From NCBI RefSeq assembly GCF_900107015.1, contig NZ_FNOI01000005.1, positions 62,001 to 126,000 of the forward strand: a stretch of 64,000 nucleotides of DNA. Reading direction: 5' to 3'. The stretch comes from Litoreibacter albidus. GTDB lineage: Bacteria > Pseudomonadota > Alphaproteobacteria > Rhodobacterales > Rhodobacteraceae. Positions 45,175 to 54,379 of the stretch are shown one piece after another. Under the pieces are notes generated by a model. That model did no database searches. It had not been told where the DNA came from and saw only the letters and a program-made list of their open reading frames with translations. Position 1 is the first letter of the stretch, and each line of letters starts with the position of its first letter. The position numbers were made by a program, and so were the translations under genes.

Positions 45175-45232
45175 CACTTCACCCCGTTTTCTACTACGCG
45201 TGCCTGCCGGCGCTGCCACCTTATAGGACTTC

Positions 45233-45257
45233 AATTAAGACATAATGCAACTTAATT
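45233..45257. promoter_or_regulatory. Candidate LysR-type binding site
   Basis: AATTAAG, 11 nt, CTTAATT: a perfect 7-bp dyad in the LysR/ABC intergenic region, 59-83 bp before the LysR start and 85-109 bp before the ABC permease start. The spacing suits the T-N11-A rule for LysR sites. The surrounding region is A/T-rich, which also fits a promoter. Confidence 0.5.
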
Positions 45258-45341
45258 ATATATTCACTACCCCCTTTCTGAGACTGATTTTTCGCGCCTA
45301 GAGTACCCTTGAACGGCCATCGACGGGCCTTGGAGGGATGG

Positions 45342-46259
45342 ATGGAATTTTGGATAACACGGGCTTTTCGGCTGGCTCTCACGCTGTTTGTGGTGGTCAC
45401 CTTGACGTTCATTTTGCTGCGCACATCATACGATCCAGTCGTCGCCATGTTGGGGCCGGACGCAACGGCCCGCGAGATAGAAATGTTCCGCTCCCGCTGG
45501 AACCTCGATAAGCCGCTGTTCGACCAGTATCTGGCCTATCTCGGCAACGCTATTCGCGGCGACTTTGGCAATTCCTTCCGCGACGGCCGCCCCGTGTTCG
45601 TGGTTATCGCAGAACGGTTCCCACAAACCCTGTGGCTGGGGGGCGTCTCTTACGTATTTGCGATCGTTATCGGTGTGCCTGCGGGCATTTTGGCCGCGCT
45701 TTACAGAGGGTCAATCTTTGATCGCGCCATCATGGTCGTGTCGGTTGTGGGGTTTGCGCTGCCGAACTTCTTTCTCGGGATTTTGATGATCCTCTTATTC
45801 TCGCTGGTGTTGCAAATCCTGCCCAGCTCCGGCGCCAGTTCTTGGGCACATATCATAATGCCCGCCTTCGCCTTGGGTCTAACGCTTGCGGGTATTCTGG
45901 CGCGCTTCACCCGCTCCGCGATGCTGGAAGTTCTGTCAAAGACCTACATGTTGGCGGCAGAGGCCAAGGGCATCCGCCCCGTGCGCCGCGCGATCTTTCA
46001 CGCCCTGCCAAACGCCGCACTGTCTGTGATCACGATCATGGGTCTGATTTTAGGGAATCTCGTCGCAGGCACGGTTGTCGTTGAAACTGTGTTTGCATGG
46101 CCCGGTATCGGGCGGCTTTTGGTCACCGCAATTTCATCCAAGGACTTGGCCGTTGTTCAAGCTTTGGTCTTCGTCATCGCCGCCGCGATGGTCCTTATCA
46201 ACTTGGCAGTCGACCTGTCTTACCGAATGCTAGACCCACGCACGAGGCGCTCCTCATGA
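45342..46259 (+). CDS. ABC transporter permease, DppB type
   Basis: A 305-residue inner-membrane permease of the peptide/opine/nickel family. The N-terminal helix is typical (FWITRAFRLALTLFVVVTLTFILLR region), followed by DPVVAMLGP and the GDFGNSFRDGRPV segment. The EAA loop, which contacts the ATPase, is AEAKGIRPVRRAIFHALPNA (about residues 207-226). GGAGG is 7 nt before the ATG. It is the first gene of the operon; its stop overlaps the next ATG as ATGA. Confidence 0.92.
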   Translation: MEFWITRAFRLALTLFVVVTLTFILLRTSYDPVVAMLGPDATAREIEMFRSRWNLDKPLFDQYLAYLGNAIRGDFGNSFRDGRPVFVVIAERFPQTLWLGGVSYVFAIVIGVPAGILAALYRGSIFDRAIMVVSVVGFALPNFFLGILMILLFSLVLQILPSSGASSWAHIIMPAFALGLTLAGILARFTRSAMLEVLSKTYMLAAEAKGIRPVRRAIFHALPNAALSVITIMGLILGNLVAGTVVVETVFAWPGIGRLLVTAISSKDLAVVQALVFVIAAAMVLINLAVDLSYRMLDPRTRRSS

Positions 46260-47098
46260 TACACCGAATGAACCCGATCACCGCTGCTGCGGCCATGTTC
46301 CTTGTGCTTATCGCGGTTGTTGCCCTGCTTGGTGAATACGTCGCACCTCATGATCCGTATAAGCAAAACCTGCTGTCTCGACTGACGGGCCCCGTGTGGA
46401 CAGAGGGCGGCTCCTCTGAGTTCTGGCTTGGCACCGACAGGCTTGGGCGGGACTTACTGTCGCGATTGATTGTCGGCTTGCAAATGTCCGTGGGCGTCGC
46501 CCTGTTAGGCACAATGATCGGCGCGCTGGTGGGCACGGTTGTCGGGTTTGTGTCGGGTCACTTTGAAGGCTGGGTCGACAACATTTTGATGACCATTGTC
46601 GACATTCAGCTGTCGCTGCCCTTCATCCTGATCGCGCTGACGCTGCTGGCTTTTTTCGGGAATTCCATGGCGCTGTTTATCCTGCTTATGGGAATGTACG
46701 GCTGGGAAACCTACGCCCGTCTGGCCCGCGGCCTTGTCTTATCCGCCAAGCGGCAGGCGTATTCGGTTGCGATCGTGTCCCTAGGAGCCACGTCGGGGCG
46801 GCTCTACGGGCGCCATATTTTGCCCAACATCGCCAGCGCCCTGATTGTGCAACTCACTCTTACCATTCCGGCGATTATCCTGCTGGAGACCGCGCTCAGC
46901 TTTCTGGGCTTGGGCATTCAACCACCGGACGCCAGCCTTGGGCAAATCCTTGGCGAAGGGCGTGATTACCTAGGCTCTGCGTGGTGGATCGCTGTGTTCC
47001 CGGGGTTGGCTATTTTCTGCATTACCTTGTCGGTCGGCGTCGTCGGTGACGCGCTGCGCGACAGATTCGACCCGACGCTAAAGGCGCGTCGCAATTAA
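46256..47098 (+). CDS. ABC transporter permease, DppC type
   Basis: A 280-residue second permease. It opens with one membrane segment (AAAAMFLVLIAVVALLG), the periplasmic WLGTDRLGRDLLSRLI signature (about residues 59-74) typical of DppC and an EAA-type loop (VSLGATSGRLYGRHILPNI). The ATG overlaps the DppB-like stop. It forms the channel with the previous gene product. Confidence 0.92.
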   Translation: MIHRMNPITAAAAMFLVLIAVVALLGEYVAPHDPYKQNLLSRLTGPVWTEGGSSEFWLGTDRLGRDLLSRLIVGLQMSVGVALLGTMIGALVGTVVGFVSGHFEGWVDNILMTIVDIQLSLPFILIALTLLAFFGNSMALFILLMGMYGWETYARLARGLVLSAKRQAYSVAIVSLGATSGRLYGRHILPNIASALIVQLTLTIPAIILLETALSFLGLGIQPPDASLGQILGEGRDYLGSAWWIAVFPGLAIFCITLSVGVVGDALRDRFDPTLKARRN

Positions 47099-47125
47099 AA
47101 ACTACTCAGCAAAGGAGGGTCACCC

Positions 47126-48700
47126 ATGATCACACGTCGTACTTTGAATAAATCCCTTATGAGCGTTAGCGCGCTTGCCCTAGCCTCGGCACCGACAGCG
47201 CTCATTGCACAAGACCGACCGGCGATACGCATAGCAGTGGACAATCTGTGGCGCACCATGGCGCCCCTTAACGGTCTGTCGACCACTGGGAACCGGATCA
47301 ACATCAACTTCTACGAAGCCCTGACCGAAGTAGATTGGTTCAATGACCCGTCAGGGGCCACCGTCATCCCCAAACTGGCTCTAAGCTGGAAACGCGACGG
47401 GAATGTCTGGCAGTTCAAGCTGCGCGAAGGGGTGATGTTCCACCACGGCGAAGAGATGACCGCCGAAGATGTGGCATTCACCCTGTCCCATGAACGTCTG
47501 CGCGCCGATGATGCCTATGAGCCGCGCGGCGCCATTTTCAGCTCCAACATTGTTCGGGTGGAGGCCGTTGACCGCTACACCGTGGAGATCGAAACGGACT
47601 CCCCTGATCCAAACATGGCGCAAAAGCTGTCAAACCATCACGCCAAGGTCGTTCCAAAAGCGCACTACCTTGAAGTTGGCGTTGACGCCTTTGGCCAGAT
47701 GCCAATCGGAACCGGCCCCTATAAGGTCACCCTGTTCCGTCCGGGCGAAGTCATGACCATGGATGCCTTCGAGGACTACTGGGGCGACCAACCAGCTGCG
47801 GCCTCCCTTGAATGGCGGATCGTTCCTGAATACGCGGGCCGGATCGCGGGTGTGGTTGCTGGCGATTACGACTTCGCCGTTAACGTACCCTTTGACCAAC
47901 AAGAGCAGGTGCGCGGTTACGACAACATCAATCTGATCAACACTGTCGCGCCGAACTACGTGATGTTCGCCTTCAACACCCGTCCTGATCCAGAAGACAA
48001 CCCGCTGGTCGACGTGCGGTTGCGCCACGCCATGATTCAAAGTGTCGACATGGAAACCATCGTTAAGGTGCTGTTTGGCGACGAAACGTTCTTCCCAACC
48101 ATACCGTTCAACTTCCCCGATTACGGCGACTTCTACGACCCCGACATGGTTGACCCCCACCCCTACGACGTTGAAGCAGCGCGCGCGCTTATTGCGGAGA
48201 CGGACTACGACGGGGAAGAGCTGATCTGGCACATCACGCGTGGTTTCTATGACAACTATGAAACCGCAGCGGAGATCATGATCGCCCAATGGGCCGAGGT
48301 CGGGATCAACGTGAAGATGGTTGTCGTCGACAACTTCTCTCTTGCCTATCAGCGCCCGTTCCACCTGCTCAACATGTCCAACGGCACCGACTTCATCCCC
48401 GGCGATCCCTACCGCCCGCTGTGGCTGGATTGGAACCCCGGCTCCACCCGCGCGTCTGCGGATTGGAAGGTGTGGGATCCAACCGACAAATTTGTGGAAC
48501 TGGGTGAGAAGTTCGTCAAAGCAGTGGAGTTCGAGGAACGGCGCGATGCCTATCTGGCCCTCTCCAAGGAATGGCAGGACGTCACGCCCGGCATGTACAT
48601 GTGGAAGCGGCTGTTCAGCTACGTCCACCGCACGGGTGTCGACTGGGCCCCCGCAGCCGGTGAGATGCGCATGTACGGCAATTACCTCACTGTATCCTGA
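47126..48700 (+). CDS. ABC transporter substrate-binding protein, DppA/OppA type
   Basis: A 524-residue periplasmic protein (SBP_bac_5). It has a twin-arginine-like start (TRRTLNKSL) and a signal peptide to about residue 29. Family blocks are YEALTEVDWF, PKLALSWKRDGNVWQFKLREGV and MTAEDVAFTLSH. There is no lipobox, so it is soluble. AAGGAGG precedes the start. Proteins of this family bind peptides, opines, amino-acid conjugates and small heterocycles, so the ligand is not predictable; the downstream hydrolases suggest an amide- or N-formyl-containing compound. Confidence 0.92.
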   Translation: MITRRTLNKSLMSVSALALASAPTALIAQDRPAIRIAVDNLWRTMAPLNGLSTTGNRININFYEALTEVDWFNDPSGATVIPKLALSWKRDGNVWQFKLREGVMFHHGEEMTAEDVAFTLSHERLRADDAYEPRGAIFSSNIVRVEAVDRYTVEIETDSPDPNMAQKLSNHHAKVVPKAHYLEVGVDAFGQMPIGTGPYKVTLFRPGEVMTMDAFEDYWGDQPAAASLEWRIVPEYAGRIAGVVAGDYDFAVNVPFDQQEQVRGYDNINLINTVAPNYVMFAFNTRPDPEDNPLVDVRLRHAMIQSVDMETIVKVLFGDETFFPTIPFNFPDYGDFYDPDMVDPHPYDVEAARALIAETDYDGEELIWHITRGFYDNYETAAEIMIAQWAEVGINVKMVVVDNFSLAYQRPFHLLNMSNGTDFIPGDPYRPLWLDWNPGSTRASADWKVWDPTDKFVELGEKFVKAVEFEERRDAYLALSKEWQDVTPGMYMWKRLFSYVHRTGVDWAPAAGEMRMYGNYLTVS

Positions 48701-48721
48701 TCCCGAAAGAAGGCTGACAAG

Positions 48722-49516
48722 ATGACACGGTCACACCGATTAAGCGATCTCAGCTTCGTGGAGTTCCAAGCGGCCCTAGCCGAAGAACCCGTCGTTTTGC
48801 TGCCTTTCGCCAGTCAGGAAGAGCAAGGCCCGCATGCACCGATGGGCGATTACCGCCTGACGCGCCAGATTGCAGACCTTGCGGCACAAAGGTCGGGGGC
48901 GCTCGTCGCCCCCACCGTCCCCTTCGGCTACGCTGATTTCTTCCGTGCGTTCGCAGGCGGCATCCAGCTGCGCTCCCAAACCTTCAAAGCCTTGGTGGAG
49001 GATGTCGCCGTATCGCTTCTGGATCACGGCATAACGCGGCTCATCATCGTGAACGGGCATACCACCAATGGCTTCCTGATCGACGAGGTCATGCGCAAGA
49101 TACAAGCCGAGCGTGGTGTTTACCTAACCTCCATCGACATCTGGCAGTCGCTCGACGCTGATACGTGGCGCGCAATTCATGGCGACAATGCCAGCGCCGC
49201 CCGGGGCCACGGCGCGGACCCGATGACGTCCGTCTACATGCATTATTTCCCCGACCAGATTCACCTGAATCGCGTGTCCCCGCGGGACAATGGCACCGCC
49301 TTTGGCTTGCCGGTCCAGAACCCGCGATCAGTCCGGTTTGGCACCGCATCTATCAACATGCCGCTATCGGCCCGCGACGCCAATGAGACGGGCATTCTGG
49401 GCGGTGACCCGTCCTTCTCCACGCCTGAAAAGGGCGCGCAAATATCCGAGCATATAATCGGCCTACTGTGCGATTTCGTGACACACCTTAAAACGCAGGA
49501 CCCGAAGAACCTATGA
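48722..49516 (+). CDS. Creatininase family amidohydrolase
   Basis: A 264-residue creatininase-family protein. The metal/catalytic block is EEQGPHAPMGD at about residues 33-43, where the classical motif is E-x-H-G-x-H-L-P-L-x-T-D; here the first His is replaced by Gln. NGHTTNG (about 112-118) replaces the usual NGHGGN. Family members hydrolyse creatinine, act as FAPy deformylases or cleave other amide/lactam bonds. The altered motifs suggest a different substrate or a changed metal site. It sits inside the ABC operon between the binding-protein and ATPase genes, 4 nt overlapping the latter. Confidence 0.82.
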   Translation: MTRSHRLSDLSFVEFQAALAEEPVVLLPFASQEEQGPHAPMGDYRLTRQIADLAAQRSGALVAPTVPFGYADFFRAFAGGIQLRSQTFKALVEDVAVSLLDHGITRLIIVNGHTTNGFLIDEVMRKIQAERGVYLTSIDIWQSLDADTWRAIHGDNASAARGHGADPMTSVYMHYFPDQIHLNRVSPRDNGTAFGLPVQNPRSVRFGTASINMPLSARDANETGILGGDPSFSTPEKGAQISEHIIGLLCDFVTHLKTQDPKNL

Positions 49517-51132
49517 TCGTTTCAACCCAAGCCCCCCTGCTTCACTGGGACCGCCTGAGCGTGCCCCTACCAACCGGTGCGGATCGGCCTCACGCTGTTG
49601 AAAACCTGAGCCTGGATCTGCGCCAGAACGAGGTCCTATGCCTTGTCGGCGAAAGCGGATCAGGCAAATCGGTTTCCGCCATGGCAACCATGGGACTGCT
49701 CAAAGGCGAGATGAGCCAAACGTCTGGCGCCATTCGCTTTGCGGGGCAGGATTTAACCAAGCTCAGCCCCGATGCACGCCGTCAATTAACCGGCTCCAAG
49801 CTTTCAATGGTGTTTCAGGAACCGATAGCGTCGCTCAATCCGTTCTACACCGCTGGCGCGCAAGTGTCGGAGACGATCCGCACCCATTCAGATCAGCCCG
49901 CCGCCGCTATACGCGAGAAAGTGCTATCGCTTTTCGAAGAGGTCCATTTGCCAAACCCGGAACAGATTTTTCGCGCCTACCCGCACGAACTATCTGGGGG
50001 CCAATGCCAGCGCGTCATGATCGCTTCTGCCCTTGCGCTTGATCCGGCCGTGCTGATTGCAGACGAGCCGACAACCGCGCTGGACGTGACAACACAGGCC
50101 CAGATTCTGTCGCTAATATTGGCGCTGCGCGACAACCACAACACGGGCATCCTGTTTATCACGCATGACTTCGGGGTGGTCAGCGAAATTGCCGACCGTG
50201 TCGCGGTGATGCGCAAAGGGCAGCTGGTGGAAGTCGGCCCACGCGAGCAAATCCTCACCAACCCGCAACATGACTACACCAAGGCGCTGCTGGCTGCTGT
50301 TCCGAAACTGGCCCCGCGTGCCGCGCGCCCCGTTCAAGGCAAACCAATCCTTGAGGTGAACTCTGTCTCTAAAACATACCGAACCGGTAGTTTTTTGCGC
50401 AAAGCAGGGCGCGAGGTGAAAGCCGTTGTCGATGCCAACATCCACATCCACGGTGGCGAAACGCTAGGCGTCGTGGGGGAGAGCGGGTCGGGAAAAACGA
50501 CGTTGTCGCAATGCATCATCCGCATGGTGGAACCGACATCCGGTCAAGTCCAGATCGCGGGGAAAGACTTCTTGTCCCTCAAAGGCAAAGAGTTGCGAAA
50601 AGCGCGCCAGCGGGTCCAGATCATTTTCCAAGACCCATACACGTCCCTAGATCCACGCCAAAAGGTTGGCGATGCTATCGCCGAGGGCCCGTTGATCCAT
50701 GGCACCGACATGCGCGAAGCCACCAAAATCAGCCACGAGTTGATTGAGGCCGTAGGGTTGGAAACAGCTGCCGCAGACCGTTACCCGCACGAATTTTCTG
50801 GCGGCCAGCGCCAACGCATCTGCATCGCGCGTGCATTGGCGCTGCAACCGGACCTGTTGATCGCCGACGAAAGCGTCTCGGCGCTCGACGTCTCGGTGCA
50901 GGCGCAAATCCTCGATCTGCTGGCTGACATTCAGACGCAGCGCGGGTTCGCCATGTTGTTTGTGACCCACGACCTGCGCGTTGCCAGCCAGATATGCGAC
51001 CGTATTTGCGTGATGCAAAGGGGGCAGATCGTGGAGACAGGTGCGCCGGATCAATTGTTCGCCAACGCGAAAGAACCCTACACCCGCGCCCTTTTGGCCG
51101 CCGTCCCCGGTGCAAATCGCGTGTTCGGTTGA
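49513..51132 (+). CDS. Fused dual ABC transporter ATPase (DppD-DppF type)
   Basis: A 539-residue protein with two ATPase halves joined in one chain. The first has Walker A GESGSGKSVS (about residues 48-57) and signature LSGGQCQRV; the second has GESGSGKTTL (about 326) and FSGGQRQRI, each with its own Walker B (LIADEPTTALD, LIADESVSALD). It powers the DppB/C-like permeases. The oligopeptide C-terminal extension is seen after the first half. It overlaps the creatininase-family gene by 4 nt. Confidence 0.93.
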   Translation: MIVSTQAPLLHWDRLSVPLPTGADRPHAVENLSLDLRQNEVLCLVGESGSGKSVSAMATMGLLKGEMSQTSGAIRFAGQDLTKLSPDARRQLTGSKLSMVFQEPIASLNPFYTAGAQVSETIRTHSDQPAAAIREKVLSLFEEVHLPNPEQIFRAYPHELSGGQCQRVMIASALALDPAVLIADEPTTALDVTTQAQILSLILALRDNHNTGILFITHDFGVVSEIADRVAVMRKGQLVEVGPREQILTNPQHDYTKALLAAVPKLAPRAARPVQGKPILEVNSVSKTYRTGSFLRKAGREVKAVVDANIHIHGGETLGVVGESGSGKTTLSQCIIRMVEPTSGQVQIAGKDFLSLKGKELRKARQRVQIIFQDPYTSLDPRQKVGDAIAEGPLIHGTDMREATKISHELIEAVGLETAAADRYPHEFSGGQRQRICIARALALQPDLLIADESVSALDVSVQAQILDLLADIQTQRGFAMLFVTHDLRVASQICDRICVMQRGQIVETGAPDQLFANAKEPYTRALLAAVPGANRVFG

Positions 51133-51172
51133 GAACGCTCTTACTGCCAACGCAAAAGGATACCTCCCTTTG

Positions 51173-51847
51173 ATGAAGAAATATGAAGTCGCCGACATGC
51201 CGCCGCCTCTGCCTGCCGATCTGGTCACTGCCCTAAGCGGGGTGGAGTTGGCAACAATCGGACATCTCTTACACCGTGGGTTTGTCGATCACGGCATTGC
51301 CGCCATGACCCCGCAACCCAAAACCGTGGTGGGCACGGCGGTGACGGTCAGCCTACCTGCGTGCGACGGCGTGATGTTGCACTATGCGCTTGATCACTTG
51401 CGGGCCGGCGACTTTCTGGTGATCGACCGCTTGGGCGACGAAAGGTACGCCTGTGTCGGCGGGGGGGTGGCTGAACGCATCGCTATGAGCGGTGCTGTTG
51501 GTGTCGCCGTGGATGGACCGTGCACCGATGTCGATGAACTCGCCGATGTGGATCTTGGCATATGGGCCCGCGGTGCATCCTCGCTGACGACGCGCGTAAC
51601 CGATTTGGGTGGGGCACTCAATGTTCCGGTGGCCATTGGTAACGTGCCCGTCCTGCCCGGTGATGTTGTGATGGGCGACAACACAGGCGTTATCGTGCTG
51701 CCCCGCGCCGACGCGTGGGACATATGCCGTGCCGCCGTCGCCCGCGAAGCCGCATCTGCCGCGCAGCAAAACCTGCCCGTAGGCGAAAGGCGCATATCGC
51801 GCGCGCGCACCATTGTAGAAGCAGCGATGAACGGGAGCGCCGCATGA
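51173..51847 (+). CDS. RraA family protein (aldolase/decarboxylase-like)
   Basis: A 224-residue RraA-like protein. It has the substrate-binding GTAVTVSLPACDGVML region, the loop GDFLVIDRLGDERYACVGGGVAERIA, VDGPCTDVDEL and PGDVVMGDNTGVIVLP. The family includes 4-hydroxy-4-methyl-2-oxoglutarate/oxaloacetate lyases and the RNase E regulator RraA. Context favours a lyase acting on a 2-oxo acid formed by the other enzymes. The ATG shown has AAGGA 12 nt before it, a long spacing, so the start is less certain. Its stop overlaps the next ATG (ATGA). Confidence 0.85.
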   Translation: MKKYEVADMPPPLPADLVTALSGVELATIGHLLHRGFVDHGIAAMTPQPKTVVGTAVTVSLPACDGVMLHYALDHLRAGDFLVIDRLGDERYACVGGGVAERIAMSGAVGVAVDGPCTDVDELADVDLGIWARGASSLTTRVTDLGGALNVPVAIGNVPVLPGDVVMGDNTGVIVLPRADAWDICRAAVAREAASAAQQNLPVGERRISRARTIVEAAMNGSAA

Positions 51848-53409
51848 CACCTGAAGCCCTACAAGCCGCGCGCGTAGAGCGTTGGACGCGCACAAAGCCT
51901 GCCGCCCGCTCTGCGCACGGCATTGTCACAAGCCAGCATTATGCGGCCTCGGAAGCGGGGTTGGCTGTTCTATCAGAGGGCGGCAACGCAGTTGATGCCG
52001 CCGTCACAACCGCCTTCACACTGCAAACAGCGGAGCCTTGGATGTCTGGATTGGGCGCCTGTGGCTATATGCTGGTGGGCGAACCCGACGGGCAGGTAGA
52101 GACAATTGAGTTCACGGGCCGACTGCCCGCTGTAATTGACGCCAACACCTATGCACCCGATCCTAGCGGTGCGCTGTTCTTTAACGGCAACGCAATATCG
52201 CGAGATCACAACAACATTCGCGGCTTCCCCGCCGCCGCAATTCCGGGTTGCGTGCGCGGGTTTGATCAGGCGCTCACACGTTACGGAACCATCTCCTTTG
52301 CTCGCGCCCTGACGCCAGCGCTAGAGCGGGCAAAAGCGGGTATGACGGTGGATTGGCACACCACGCTTGCCATCGCGCTCGCGGAGCAGAACATTCGCAA
52401 AGACCCCGGAATGAGCAGCGTGTTCCTGCCAAACGGCACAATCCCCCAGCCGGGCCAGATTCTTGCAATGCCCGCGCTGGCCGCAACGCTGGAACGTTTG
52501 GTCGAGCACGGCACGGACGAGTTCTACCAAGGCCAGATCGCGACCGATCTGGTGGCGGACCTACAAGCAGGCGGCAACGGCATCACGAAGGGCGACCTGC
52601 GCAACTATGCGCCTTTGACCTACCCCTCTGTGACCAGCGTGTTCGGCAGATATCAACTCCATACTGCTGGCCATACCAGCGCTGGCGCACGGCTTCATGC
52701 AACGATCACGCAGTTCACCGACCGCCATGGTGACGGGCCAGTGTCGCCGGAATTCTTTACCGCAATGGGCCATTCCATCGCCGCCGGCTTTGAGGATGCG
52801 GTGAAGCCAGCCGTGCCTGCCGATTTTGACACCAAAGGAAGCACCACGCAGATCAACGCCGTTGATGCGCAGGGGCGCTTTGTGTCGATCACCTTCACAC
52901 TGTTCAACCGTTTCGGGGCCTGCGCGCTGTCACCAAGGACAGGCATTATTTTGAACAACGGTATGGCGTGGTTTGATGCACGGGCGGGGCGGACAACCTC
53001 CATGCTCCCGAATGCCTACGCGCATTCCAACATGTGCCCAGCCATCGTCACCAAGGACGATGCCCCCGTGATGGCGGTTGGGGCGTCAGGGGCGAACATG
53101 ATCGTCCCAGCGGTGGCGCAATTCATCGCGCTGCACCTTTGCGCCAATCTTGATGTGGAAGAGGCCGCCCACAGGCCGCGCCTGCATCTTGGCCCTGAGG
53201 GCAAGATGAGCGTTGATGCAGACATGATGCCCGCGGAGATCGCGGCGCTGGAACGCCACTGGCGCCTGACCCCCGCGCAAACCACCGTCATGCCTCGGCC
53301 GTTCGGGTCCCCGTCCATGATCGGCAAAGACGCCAATGGCTTTGTGGGTATTCCCGACACTTCCTACCCCGCAGCCTATGCGGCTGCCTATCTGAACGGA
53401 TCCTCCTGA
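51844..53409 (+). CDS. Gamma-glutamyltransferase family Ntn-hydrolase
   Basis: A 521-residue protein of the gamma-glutamyltransferase (GGT) family. The early region is IVTSQHYAASEAGLAVLSEGGNAVDAA and the oxyanion/Gly motif is at GLGACGYM. The autocatalytic nucleophile is Thr334 in GSTTQINAVD, where E. coli GGT has NTTH; the Gln replaces His. Unlike typical GGT it has no signal peptide, so it should act in the cytoplasm. GGTs hydrolyse or transfer gamma-glutamyl groups; related acylases act on other amides. It is coupled by overlap to RraA upstream and to the N-formylglutamate gene downstream. Confidence 0.87.
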   Translation: MTPEALQAARVERWTRTKPAARSAHGIVTSQHYAASEAGLAVLSEGGNAVDAAVTTAFTLQTAEPWMSGLGACGYMLVGEPDGQVETIEFTGRLPAVIDANTYAPDPSGALFFNGNAISRDHNNIRGFPAAAIPGCVRGFDQALTRYGTISFARALTPALERAKAGMTVDWHTTLAIALAEQNIRKDPGMSSVFLPNGTIPQPGQILAMPALAATLERLVEHGTDEFYQGQIATDLVADLQAGGNGITKGDLRNYAPLTYPSVTSVFGRYQLHTAGHTSAGARLHATITQFTDRHGDGPVSPEFFTAMGHSIAAGFEDAVKPAVPADFDTKGSTTQINAVDAQGRFVSITFTLFNRFGACALSPRTGIILNNGMAWFDARAGRTTSMLPNAYAHSNMCPAIVTKDDAPVMAVGASGANMIVPAVAQFIALHLCANLDVEEAAHRPRLHLGPEGKMSVDADMMPAEIAALERHWRLTPAQTTVMPRPFGSPSMIGKDANGFVGIPDTSYPAAYAAAYLNGSS

Positions 53410-54281
53410 TGACACTGCCAGAAAATCTGCTGAACGCTATTAATGGAACCCTGCATGTTAACGCCCCGGCGTTACCGTCTTGCGCCTTGGTGTTCGACAG
53501 CCCGCACAGCGGCCTAACGCTGCCCGACGGTTTCAAACCTTCTGTCGATGCAGCCATGGTGCGCCAAGCGAGCGACACCTATGTCGACGAGTTGTTCGCG
53601 GCTGCCCCTGACATCGGCGCGCCGCTTCTCGTTGCGGAGTTTCCGCGCAGTTACCTAGATGTGAACCGTGCCGTCGACGACGTCGACGTCTCCATGATTG
53701 CGGGCGAGTGGCCCCATCCGGTCCGCCCGAGTGCCGCCACGCATCGGGGCATGGGGCTGGCATGGAAATACGCGTGGGGCGACGTGCTGATGCACGACAC
53801 TCCAATTTCCGTGGCGGAGATGGAGCATCGGATCGCCGCCTTCTGGCACCCGTATCACGACCGCCTAAGGGCGCTGCTTGACCATACCTTTGACACCTAC
53901 GGGCGCGTCTATCATGTCAACTGCCACTCCATGCCGGAATTCGGTCACAAGCTATCCCCTGACCCCGCGGGCACCAGACGCGCAGACTTTGTGATCGGCG
54001 ACGGTGACGGCACCACCTGTGACCCCGCGTTCGTGGATTGCATTTGCAACGCGGCCGAAAGCCTAGGGTATTCGGTGAAGCGCAACGACCCGTTCAAGGG
54101 CGCAAACCTGATCCGCGACTACAGTGATCCGGCAAGGGGTCGAAACAGTGTTCAGATAGAGTTGAACCGTGCGCTCTACATGAACGAGGTTACCCGAGAG
54201 CGGTCATCAGGCTTCGCGGCGCTGACACGCGATTTGACGTCGCTGATAAAGACCATGCGAGAATTTGTCGAAACCGCCTAA
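53409..54281 (+). CDS. N-formylglutamate amidohydrolase family protein
   Basis: A 290-residue protein of the N-formylglutamate amidohydrolase (HutG-type) family, which cleaves N-formyl-L-glutamate to formate and glutamate. Conserved blocks are VFDSPHSGLTLP (metal-site start), FPRSYLDVNR, and VNCHSMPEFG with the His-x-Met region. ATG and the GGT-like stop share one base (TGATG). No hut genes are nearby, so it probably serves this operon rather than histidine breakdown. A possible weak hairpin follows (54307-54333). Confidence 0.87.
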   Translation: MTLPENLLNAINGTLHVNAPALPSCALVFDSPHSGLTLPDGFKPSVDAAMVRQASDTYVDELFAAAPDIGAPLLVAEFPRSYLDVNRAVDDVDVSMIAGEWPHPVRPSAATHRGMGLAWKYAWGDVLMHDTPISVAEMEHRIAAFWHPYHDRLRALLDHTFDTYGRVYHVNCHSMPEFGHKLSPDPAGTRRADFVIGDGDGTTCDPAFVDCICNAAESLGYSVKRNDPFKGANLIRDYSDPARGRNSVQIELNRALYMNEVTRERSSGFAALTRDLTSLIKTMREFVETA

Positions 54282-54379
54282 ATACTTTATAAAAGTTAAC
54301 AAAAGTCGGCCCCAGCTGTGTTGATCTGGGCCGCGATCAATTAGGAGTGACGAAACGAAAATCATAAGGAGGACGTCTG

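Noticed and set aside
47630-48628. A 332-codon minus-strand frame opposite the ABC substrate-binding gene
   Set aside because: Rich in His/Val/Asp in a pattern expected from the complement of the real gene; no motif or context.
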